Assembly: GCA_030141605.1 (NCBI GenBank)
Contig: JAQGDQ010000129.1
Coordinates: forward strand, 487,281-551,280
Direction: 5' to 3'
DNA: 64,000 nucleotides
From: Tubiluchus corallicola
Lineage: Eukaryota > Priapulida > Priapulimorpha > Priapulimorphida > Tubiluchidae
The translations under genes and the position numbers were made by a program. The notes under the pieces are model-generated. The model did no database searches and had not been told where the DNA came from. It was given only the letters and a program-made list of their open reading frames with translations. Positions within the stretch are counted from its first letter, which is position 1, and each line of letters opens with the position of its first letter. Shown in pieces: positions 12,826 to 24,100 of this stretch.

Positions 12826-15800
12826 ATGTTATCGGATACTATTCTTATTTTAGTAATTTCTGTGTGTACAGCTCTTTTAGGAGAAGGTGAATTTTTGATG
12901 ATATCATACTGATTATAATATTAATATTATGCTGCAGGTTGAATTTTATTTACTCTCAGCGTATGCAACTTTGGCCAAAGACAAGATTTATTTAAGTGAG
13001 AATTACTGATTTGTTTTGGAAATCACATGAAAGATTTGCAGCTGTTTAAACTGCATATGAATATTCTCATGTTCTCATGTTCATCAGAAAAGTTGGCTAA
13101 GGAAGATGACAAAAAAGTTTATTTCCCTATTGTTAGAGCAGATGATTAGGTGTGTATAATACCTGTTACTGTATCTAGTAATACTAGTGGTAGGGTATTA
13201 TAACTGATGACTAATTTAACTAGCCTGTGGTACTGTCTTGTATTGGTATTTTCTTGTTAATTTTGAACTAATTTAGTATCAAGTCATAATACGTTATTTA
13301 AAAACCAACAGGAAATGACAAAAATCCTAGTTAGTAGGCCAATTTACTTAATTTATTAAGACTGTATTTATAAGAATAACTATAGGTGCTAACTTTTTGT
13401 TTGTTTATAGGTCTTACATGGCTGCTTGTGTATAGGACAGAAAAGTATAAAAAATTAAAACTTGAAGTTGAGCGTCAAAGTAAAAAATGTAAGTGATTAT
13501 AAGTGCTCTCAATTTTTCATGTGGTGTTCTTCACTCGATGTTACATTAATAAACAAAGCTTAATTCTTAATAGATTATTGCATATACAGTAGGCGCTGCT
13601 TAATAGACTCATTTTGGGATTGACGTGTTTTGACCCAATTAACCAACTGATTCAATTAGCCAACGGATGTAGCATATCACTACTGTAGAAGTATGAGTCA
13701 TCACTTTTCCACTTAGCTTGCACCACAAGGCTTTAAATAAACTTTAGAAAAGTATTAATGTCAAAATTATTATCGTGAAAGCTCAGTTGCTTCATTTCTT
13801 TGCGAAGAAGCTGATTTATGAAATTCTCATATTGAAAAACGTTGAAAATCTGCTGCTCTGGGCTGTACATACATTTGCGCAAAACACCTAGTATATATAT
13901 CTAACAATTAGTGATAACCTTGTTTCCCCTGTGAAAAGCAGTGGGAGCTTCAAAAGCAATTCACTGGAAAAGTGATTAAATGTTTAGCATCCAGAAACGA
14001 GGTTAACTGCAGTGGACGAGCGTGTGACAGATTCAAAGCACAACTGCTACCCTAGTATATTAGCACATGATAAGCAATCATGCATACAATAAAAGCTGTG
14101 CTTAATATGACTGTTTCTAAGTACATTATAGTGCCCAAAAGCGACATAAAGTTCAGCCTGTACAAGTTCTTTAGTCACACCCAAGTGTCTTATTGTAAGT
14201 ATGTGAAGGAAAACTATTGAGTCAATTATATGGAGTTATTTGAATCAATTATATGGAGTTATATGAATCAAATTGCCGGCAGTTTTAATGTACACTTGAG
14301 TAGAAGCAGCCCGTACCAGACGTTTTTGAATCAATTAAGCAACTGAGTCTACTAACCATCTGTCTAATAAATGGCGCCCACTGTACTATGTTCTAAAGAA
14401 AAAAATTACAAATCTCATTTTCAGTTGTACCTTATTTTGTTATATGTTAAATGCCCATTCTTCAGGTGCAGTCATAATAAACTGTATTTAACAGTTTGTC
14501 TAGTAGGCAGGGCTGTTTTAACAACTTTGGAGGCCCTGTGCAGAGTAATGTCCTAGGGGGAGCTGGCCTAATCACTAGAATACTTATCCTGCTACTACAC
14601 TTATGGGACTGCTGTCACAACATATCATAATACGTTTAAATATAAACAATGTACTTTAGAACCAGGAATAATCAACTAAAAAAATATATCATCAGCATGA
14701 AAATCAGAGATGATACAATGTGAAATATTAATCAATGTAAACATTTCCAAGATTTCACTGCAGAGAATTGATTTACAATTGGTTTGTTCATGATAAATGG
14801 CTTATATTTGCAATGGAAAGGTTAAATGAATGCTTTTGGATGTGCGAGTTTGTTTTTGTGAAAAGCCGCATGTTGCCGCTATTTGCTACTGGGAAGCTGA
14901 TAAACTGCCACATATAATTAATGGCCAGCTGTCTACACTTTTTATTTATGCATCTAAACTTGCCTGGGTTATGTAAAGAGTACTGATACTATAAGGAAAT
15001 TCTTTTATTCAGAATGGCTTCATAAGCTTTGTACATTGGGTATGCAAAAACATGCTTAGACCGACAACAAAAATATTTGTTTCCATCTAATTGTCTGAAT
15101 AATTTTTTAGCGTACACCCGACCGGAAATTTTTTAATTTCTTTTTTTATGCATTCACGTATTTACCTGGCACAATCATATAATAGCAGTTTTTTTTATTT
15201 AAAACATACTTATTATAACGTCCTTGTTTCATCGAGGGCTACACTAACTGCATTTCGCACAAGATTTGCATTCGTGCCGAATAGCATTGCCGCTTATACC
15301 ATAATTATCGGAACATACGATAATTTAAGGCTTCATACATTACAAAAAGAGGCAATACGATAATTGATAACGATACAATAATTTAGTAATGCAAAATAAA
15401 TAAAAGCAAAGTGTGATTAATATACACTGAAAAAATGTTGCTTTGCCAAGAAATCTTTTACAAAGAAACTGGCAGTATGAGGCCCCGACAATGTGAGACC
15501 CTGGGCATGCTCATGCTTTAAGACAGTTCTGCTTGTAGGCTTACAGTTGTGTCTATGTGTTATTTTAGCAAATTTATGCTTTACATCACCTACTGTCTTT
15601 TCAAGAACGCTTTTTGTTTTTAACAGTAGAAAAGAAGAGGGAGACTGTCGGGGAAGGAACGGGTGATCGGTCAGCTAGGAAAAAATTAGGTAAACAATTA
15701 TTTCAATAGCCAGTGAGTCGAGAAATCGATTAGTCGAGAAATGCACCAGTATCGCATATCTCGAGGTACAGTGTTTATTCTTACAGCTTATTCTGGTTGC

Positions 15801-18800
15801 TCGCATCTGCCCCGCCAAACAGGTTCATTAATGGACATATCTTTCTTGAATATGTCTGTAGATGCTATTACTTGGCATTCTGAATAATTGCCCATTAAAT
15901 GTACTAGATTTTGTATTAGATTTTTTTCTGAAGTTATTTCTAATAGGCTTTTTCTGAAGTCTATATAATTTGTTCCCAGTCTGTATTAGGTTGAGTTAGC
16001 ATAGTAGCCTACTGGCGCTATGTTATCTCCCAGAGTTTCCTTGTCGAGGCTATCATGAGGCCCACGTAACTAGGTGTGGTCTATTGTTATATTATGTAGT
16101 CTTTTAAACATTCAGTCTGTAATATAATTTTCAGTCTATACATTTATCATATCGTGTACTAGTTTTATCTTACTTAAGCATAGCTAGGGTTTATTGTCAG
16201 TATGTAGTGGGCTAAAAACTATTGTTCTACTAATGTAACTAATCTGCTTAGCATGTCACTGTAGATATCATTATGTAATTTTGCTTAATAATTAGGTGCA
16301 TATTTTAATCATCTGTTCTTGGTTTTTCTTCAGCTAAACAATACAGCCAAGTAGAAAGATGCAATACCAACAATTACATTCCATGGGTTTGGAATGAAGA
16401 TTAGTTTTCTAAATTTGGGCCAAAATTTAAGCACCAGTTTAGCTTTTTTGCCTTTTTCTATTAAATCAATTTCAAAAATAACAAACTGCTGTAACTGACA
16501 CACATTGTCTTGTGTAGCAAGTATCTGCACACATATACTTAGTGGCTGTGCCCTGTGGTATCATATCAAAACTGTTGCTCCTTTTCTGCACTTGTTGATT
16601 GAGCACCTGGTAATGTCACAGTTTTTTCGTCATCTAAGTTAAATAACGTCCTTTAGCTTGAAAAGCTGCTACTGTATAGTGAGTTCCTGTCTATTTACTT
16701 TAGCCCTTTCGTCATAAAAGTATGAGGTATTTGTCAGTATTGTGTAGAGATCTCGTACAGTTTTTAGCATTACATATAATAGAAATTTGTTTGGAAGAAC
16801 TTGTTCTTGATTCCTTTGTTTTTTCAACTTCTTTGTTTTATATGTAAATTATTTTTATATGGTTTGCGAACTATGTTCATAAATTCAGACAACTAGTAAG
16901 ATATTAACTGACTTATTTGTTTCAGAACGACAAGAGGAAAAATTAAAAACTAATAGCAGGGATTTATCAATGGTTAGCACGTTTCACTTTTCTCTGGTTC
17001 TGTCTCTTAAAAAGTTTAAAAAAATTTTTGTTTTATACCAAGGACTATGTTTATTAAGTGAATCTTCTACTTTTGTCATTGTTCCTGCTGTAATTTGTTT
17101 TCTTCATAACCCATTAAAATCTTTACTTTGTGCTTTTAACTTATGTCTCTACTTTTATATAATATATTGGTCTGAGTGTGTAGGTATGTATAAATTTATA
17201 TATATGGTAATATAGAGAGGTATTTTAAGAGTGTCCCATATTTCTAATTTTCTAATCTGGCAACCCTATAGCAATGATCTTGCTGTAGCCTATGTATGTG
17301 CAGGCACCAAATTCCGCTTTATATGTTGGGCAAACGTTTTCTGACCCTAGAGAACACAGTTTTTTTTATTTTTAAATAACATATTGATTTTTATGAATAT
17401 ATGCTGGAATTCCATTCGTTTTTGTAGGTAAAAATGAAGTCCATGTTTGCTATAGGTTTTAGCTTTACAACGCTCATGAGTATGTTTAATAGTATGTAAG
17501 TACATTATTGTTTTTTTAGTAATTAGTGTTTCAGCAAATGCCTAATACAGTATTAAAAATAACAAATCTGAGCAGAGCAAATAATAACTTGTTGATGTTG
17601 ATGTTGTATCATTTGTTAAAGCAGTATAATTATTTTCCACATAATGATAATGCATGTGTTATTAGGAAATGGAAGCTATGAACGTATGTACATTGAATAA
17701 TTACTTGGTGCACAAATTTGCATATTGTTCATTTCAAATCATTAGCTAACGTACTAAAAACAGTTGCCATATAATAATACCAGGTCTTGCTGGTCGCATA
17801 AGGACTCATATATTATTTCAGGTAGCGAAATAATTATAGTATCCCATGGTCTCTATAATGGTCTCACCAATATTATAAGTAATAAAATGAAAGTGTATAG
17901 CTTATACCAAATTGGGTCTTATAGGCACCAAACTGTGGGCCAAAAGGCTATCCGGTTGTTCTAGCGTATGACTGTATGATTCAAATTTATCTATTTGAAT
18001 TGGATGCACTGTTTCAATGGGCCTATTTTGGTGATTCTTTTAGAAAATTTCTGAAGGTAAGGCCCAGTTACCAGCTATTCTAGCAACCTATTCTTGTAAC
18101 AGTTTTTTAGTTTACTTTGCATTCTTTTGTTAAGAATATTGCTAGAAGCATGAAGCATGGCGTAAGAATATGGCTAATAATTTCAGCAACTCACCAATGT
18201 CCAGGTACCACAAGTCCATGAGCATGGTTCAACATTGCACGATACTTCACCATTCTCAATCCTTCATGATTTAAATCACCAACTACATATAATGTAAAAA
18301 CTTACAGACTTATAGGGCACGTTTGACTTATATAAATTCAGATGTCTTGAAGAAAGTCAATTGGCAAGACATTTCTCAAAGCTCAGACTCAGTTATTCTC
18401 CCTTTGCAAGTATTTCTTTTTTTAACTTTAGATTTGATGGGCGGGTAGTAGCAAAGTTGCCATTTATACCAATCTCATGGTTGCAAGGCTTGTCTCATCG
18501 GAACTTGCTAGGCGATGATTATACAGACTGCTCATTCATATTTTTATATATTCTTTGCACTATGTCAATTAGGCAGGTAAGAAGAAAATAGGTGCTTCTT
18601 ATATAACTGTAAAATATTTATTGTTCATAACAGTAATTCCATTCATAGTTCATATGTATCATTCAAATAAATGAGGAAAGATGTACTTGAATTTGCATAT
18701 CTTATTTTTTTAGAATATACAAAAGCTGCTGGGTTTCGCACCTTCGCGAGCAGCCAATCAGCAAGGCGGCGGTTTTTTTACTCCTCCCACGCAAAACAAG

Positions 18801-18803
18801 TAA
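12826..18803 (+). CDS. TMCO1: TMCO1, ER calcium-load-activated channel / translocon-associated membrane protein (complete, 7 exons)
   Basis: Exons: 12826-12886, 13411-13488, 15627-15689, 16926-16972, 17428-17495, 18432-18576, 18714-18803 (stop TAA). Total 552 nt, 183 residues; the human core form is 188. Order: N-terminal membrane segment (LILVISVCTALLGEG), then LTWLLVYRTEKYKKLKLEVE leading into a Lys/Glu-rich coiled coil (ERQEEKLKTNSRDLSM), the membrane segment VKMKSMFAIGFSFTTLMSMF, the core IFDGRVVAKLPF and GLSHRNLLGDD, a third hydrophobic stretch CSFIFLYILCTMSIRQ, and the tail LGFAPSRAANQQGGGFF. Family knowledge: TMCO1 is a DUF106/Oxa1-superfamily ER protein, reported as a calcium-release channel and as part of the multipass translocon. 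The start is chosen by alignment with the family; the frame is open upstream to an ATG at 12637. Introns carry a Tigger copy and a hAT-like element. The gene is convergent with STOM. Confidence 0.96.
13587..14383 (-). mobile_element. Tigger/pogo-like element, copy B (inverted), in TMCO1 intron 2
   Basis: The 797-bp element is flanked by TA (13585-13586, 14384-14385). It starts CAGTAGGCGCTGCTTAATAG and ends ATGGCGCCCACTG. Its left end is the reverse complement of the right end of copy A, so it lies in opposite orientation. Around 13800-13900 the minus strand retains the same decayed transposase tail seen in copy C. Confidence 0.8.
14508..15531. mobile_element. hAT-like non-autonomous DNA transposon in TMCO1 intron 2
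   Basis: The left end is CAGGGCTGTTTTAA and the reverse complement of the right end is CAGAACTGTCTTAA (12 of 14 match). The flanking 8-mers are CTAGTAGG (14500-14507) and CTTGTAGG (15532-15539), differing at one base, which fits a hAT 8-bp target duplication. The outermost internal sequences also share GGGC-rich motifs (ggaggccctg; cccagggtctc in complement). The interior has no recognisable transposase. Confidence 0.6.
15701..15766. repeat. Short relic of a Tigger-type terminus in TMCO1 intron 3
   Basis: The segment carries CAGTGAGTCGAGAAATCGAT at one end and CTCGAGGTACAGTG at the other. Both contain CTCGA/TCGAG motifs, as in CAGT...CCTCGA termini of pogo-type elements. It is only about 65 bp long and the inverted match is partial, so it is a weak call. 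Confidence 0.3.
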
Positions 18804-20582
18804 TTGGTTGCCAGATGAAAGACGAACTAAGTTACCAGTTTACCACCTATCATGACTGAAACAAGTTTACTCACCGTCATCACCACCATCGTTATCATCG
18901 TCATTGTTTTTATATAATTCTATATATGTAAAATATAAAGTTATTAAACATTTCATTTACATACTTAAATGAAACCTTTAGTTGTTTCAATAATTTCGTG
19001 ATCTTTATGAACGCCAATAATACAGAACTATGAAAGTACATCAAAAGAAATGTTTCTTTTTTATTCTAGTTAACTGCTGTCTTTGTGAAAAACTTTACAT
19101 GAAACAGTCACGTTAACGGCTAAAATCATATAATGTAATGAATATTCAAACGCACAAAAACTTATAAAAGATGTTTTGCTTTCAAATTTGTAAGCAAATT
19201 TCAGTTCAACTTTTAAACTGCAGTAGACATCTTATGTAAAATACATTGAATTAAAGTCAAACTGTTCTGGAACTACTAAATAAATCAAATATGGGTTAAC
19301 TACTTCAGTTTTACCTATGAAGTAATGTCAGTATTATTACAAGGTACATTAAAGACCACACATTCACAACAGCTAAACATATATTAAACTACAGTCCCTA
19401 GTCATAGCTCTTCTAACAGTAATATAAATAACAGGATTTCCTGATGATCACTATAACTAAACACTAGCAAACAGCACTTCTACAATATACAATTACACCA
19501 TACTTTTTTCTGACAAATAGTAATCGAAAAACAAAATTCTGCAACTCACTGTAACAAATTGCCCTTCAACAATTGCGTGAAGTGACGAAGAAAGCTGTGT
19601 CTCGTTCAAATATTTTTTAAGCACACAGTCATGATTAGTCATACAGTCATGCTGTTTATATTCAAAACTAAATTTTGGCTCGACAAAGTAAATAATCTTT
19701 ATTGTGGAAAGGACTTTTTATGTAAATATGCACAACAAAACACCAGTGTCAGTTAATCCAAGTAACAAATTTAATCTGCACTAATTATAGAAATCAAACA
19801 GAAATATTGTGTAATTATTTTTCATGTAGTGTAAACTATTAAATAATTTATTGTTCATAACAATAGATAAGAGAACATTGACAGTATATGTAATCATCTA
19901 TTAGCAGTAGTCTCTTGAAATTACAACTGTAAAAAACGGCTCTTTCGCACATACTGTTACAACACAGCAGTTTAATTCCAATACGTGATTATATAAATCT
20001 AAAGATAACAAATATTTGCAATTTTAAGCAGAACTCGTTGAGAACCCACTTAAATGGCTGTTTATTTGATGATTTCATGAAGTTCGTACTCTGGTGAGAT
20101 TTTTAAAGTTCTCGAATTCAAGAACAAAGCTAAAGGCGGAATCATTTCTTATTTTCTCAAGTGTTACTGCATCTCTTCTCAAGCAGAAAAATGTCATCTG
20201 AGGCAATAACAGTTACAACTAGTTGACAATGTTTCTGACGTGGTCAGAAACTGAAAATTTTGCAACAATAGTTATAACATTGGGCCTTAAAAATGAAGAA
20301 ATGACAGTTTTTCTTGAAAGTGCTTATTTCACCTTGCTTGAATACATGGAAAGTGCCTTTCACAATGAAACCTCAGCATTAACTCTGTCAGCCCATTGGA
20401 TATAGCAAAATCTTAATAAAATGGTATTAGACCTGCCATACACCAATAGATTGATGGATCTGACTTTGGATACATGTGTAATATTGCAGTAGTATAAAGT
20501 AAATATAGAAGACTATGAAATACAATATACTGGAAAAATTTGAAATAAGTCCACACATTATAGATGCAAATCTCTCTTTCAC

Positions 20583-20628
<46 letters not shown>

Positions 20629-21165
20629 TATATATATATAATAATGATTTTACAAATACTGTAAAAAATTATTGGACCTAATAATATAAAGACAGATATC
20701 AGGTTTTTCTATGTACCGTACTACGGTTAGTCAGTATACCTTGTACTGGTACTGCAGATATCACACTGGCAAAACAATTATTTTAAACTTATTACGAACT
20801 GTGCCCAAAGATTCTCAAAATAATAGATAGCGGAGTACTACATTCAACATTAAAAAATACGATTAACCAGATAAAAATGCAGCACTACATAAACATAACA
20901 TTTTCTGCCATATTTATTACCATGCAAGTTTACAATGGAAATACTACAGTGGATTTAGATAAATTTGTTACATGTTAAGCCAAAAGTAGAAACATGCAAG
21001 TTATGCATGCAACCATACATAATAATAATAATTCGGCAGTGTAACATTAAAATAAAAGTCATTCATGATGGTATTGGTTTACATCACTTCTGTTATTTCT
21101 CACTGTTTTTTTTTTTGGTTGTCTGCACAATTACTATATTACACTTTCATTATAAAGTTTGAAGT
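18804..21165. other. Convergent TMCO1-STOM intergenic region
   Basis: This spacer holds the two 3' UTRs, TMCO1 from the left and STOM from the right. AATAAA candidates are 19279-19284 on + and TTTATT at 20913-20918 (AATAAA on -). A long (TA)n tract lies at 20587-20640. No coding exon was recognised. Confidence 0.55.
20587..20640. repeat. (TA)n microsatellite
   Basis: Nearly uninterrupted TA dinucleotides for about 54 bp with one short break (taattata). Located between the convergent TMCO1 and STOM genes. Confidence 0.95.
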
Positions 21166-24100
21166 CTAATGACCTTTTCCATCACTACCCTTTCTGTGAG
21201 CTTTGCTTTCCTCACCGGCTGTTTCCTTGTACATCGACATCATTTCTATTGGGATAGGGAATATGATTGTGGAGTTCTTCTCTGCGGAGATGGTATTAAG
21301 TGTCTGCAGATAACGCAATTGAATAGCAGCTGGCGAGGCTGCAATTACATCAGCAGCTTCCTTGAGAGCACGAGATGCCCGCTGTTCGCCTTCTGCTGCA
21401 ATTACCTAAAAAGCAAGAGCAGGAAATTATTTGCCCATCAGCACGGTGGACCTCTTGGAGCAGATCACTTCAAGAACAATTCTTTAAATAAAAGACAACT
21501 GACTGTTATACACACTTGCCATGATTTAACAAAAACAGTTTTTATTTTTTTTATTTTATATTTTATTTCAAACTTTATAAAGTTCACATATACATCACAA
21601 ATTAATACACAAAATACAATACATTATGGCACACGACAATAAGACAAATAACAATTAACAATATGACAAACTTTGCCACTGATGTCTAATTTCAGAAGGA
21701 AAGTTTACATCACTGTTTAAAACGCTCTTACATATAAATTTTTCACTCTTATTCAGCCTGACGTATAAACTATATGCACATTTTCTGTGAGTCACGTCAG
21801 AATAAACACAGATAAGCTTAGAAGAAATATATCTGGGGCTAGTATTGTGTGAAAAGTTAAAAACTAATACTTTAAACTAAAGCGGGGACAGGAAAGATTA
21901 AGTGTGTAAGAGTAACGTTTGCAGTAGCAATAGAATTTTACCACATTATTATTTTAAGCTCTCCCCCCAAAAAAATTAAGTACATTGTTAAATAGTTAAC
22001 AATATAGCCATGTGGTTAAGTTATGGTCATTTAGTTAATTTAATTGCTTTATGTTAAAACAAAGGCAAGAACATAAGCTGACACAACATAATGTTAACAG
22101 GTCATTTTCTGAAGCAGTAAATATGGTATATAATATAACTAATATAATGACTATTTAACTATATAACTAATATAATGAGCATATAACTTCTATAAAAAAG
22201 ATTAAACAAAAAACAACAAGCTGCCCTGTTTACTTAATTAAAAAACTAAATACTGAAAAAGCTGTAAAACAAACCTTAGCTCTTGCCTCTCTTGCAGCCT
22301 CGGCTTCTGCTGCCATGGCTCGTTGAAGCTGCACTGGTAGTCTTACATCTTTGCTATAATAAAGTACACACAAAAAGTACAATAGCAATATAGTAGCAAT
22401 CTTGTTACAACATCCATTAATGGAGTTCATATTACAATTTGTCAGTAAACCAGGAGTATCAGCTAAAACTAATATCTTCCAATTTAGACCATTAGGATCA
22501 AGTCTAAAAATTCAGTACAATATTATGAAGTTTGGCATACTGTTACCGTAAAGAGCTTGTTTCTCCTTTCTCTGAAAATCTTCACATAATGTTTAATGAG
22601 CAGTACTTTGGTTCTAAAGATCACCTGTAGAATGCAAAAATTTCTACCTACTTACATTTCCACTCTCTCCACCAATATGCCCCATGGATCAGTAGCATCA
22701 TCCAAAATTGACTGTAATTAGAAATTTTAAATTGGTATAATTTCATGCGATAAACATATTAATGATGTGCGAAAACACATCCACATAGTATGATACATAC
22801 ACACAAGGTGTAAAAAACTTTTGGTATTTACCGTAGCTTAATAAAACATGCGTGCACATCAAACACACTTCATCTTTTCAATGTTTTTGCCGTGTTTCCA
22901 ATTAAGAATGTAAAATTTCATCAGTGTGCAATGGCCAATGAAATAGGCCAATTATAAGTTGTTATGTAGTTGCACTGAAAATTTAACAAAACACACAATT
23001 TTACTATTTCATGTTTGTACCTGCATTGTCTGACTAATGTGTTCTCTGTCAGATAAGACCTCTGCAAGATTTTTAGTTCCCAATACATTTCGTAATGTTG
23101 TCTGCGCAAGAAGTCTTGTGGAACGGTTCGCATCATTAACGTTCACAATTGATATTGTGGCATTTTTTATTCTGTAGTACACAACGGCATCTACAGCAAT
23201 AGTAACAGAATCTTTTGACAGGATCTGAAATTGCCAATGTTAATTATCATTATTATTGTTATTTCCTTGTTTTACATGGATAGCTTACCACATCAGCCAA
23301 TAACTACAAATAAACTATTAGCTGTTTCCAAAGTGGCTCAGGGAGAAATGCTTAGTTATTTCATTAAAATAAATACATCAAACCATGATGATATATACAT
23401 TATTTATTTCTTCGCCAAATTTCATGTTGCAATGTTCTTAGAATTAATGACAGATTAAATATTATATACCTTTCTTTTTACAAAGATTTAAGCTGTGGCA
23501 AATTATCAGCTAGATCAAGAGTTCCATGTGATACATAGACACATCACATAAACTCTACATTTCAAAGCAAAAAATATCAAGTTATGGAAAAGTGGCTTTA
23601 ATTTATTTTGGTTTAAATCAATGCACTAGATTCTACTGTGTAATATTACTAGAAGTTAATATTGATGAATACTCTATTTCCAATCTATTTTTCCTATCAA
23701 TGCAAACTATTCTTCCTATTCAAACATTAACATTATTAAACTATGAACCCATCATAATATTACTTAATGTTAATTGATACAGTGCACTGTCTTGCTAACC
23801 ACTATAAATATCTGCACAGGTCTATGGTTTAATATTGTTACTAAAAGTCAACTTAACTGTAGTCTTCATCCCTGTCACATCTCATATTTATTCATAACTG
23901 CAAGCTGAATAGCAGATCTAATGCAGATGCTCAAGAAATTTTTGCAGAAAAGATTACTCCAGTAATCCAGGTATAAGTAAGCGCCAGCAGGCAGAAAGCA
24001 AAGGATAAGTACTTTGGAGGAAAATAGGAAGAATCGCAAAAACAAATCCGTGTTCAGAAGAGAGATTCGTGTTTTTATTATTGCACTGATTGATATAATA

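Noticed and set aside
21169-21642. 157-codon open frame on the + strand
   Set aside because: It is the antisense shadow of the last stomatin exon (21166-21405) extended into the intron. The minus strand carries the conserved SPFH C-terminus.
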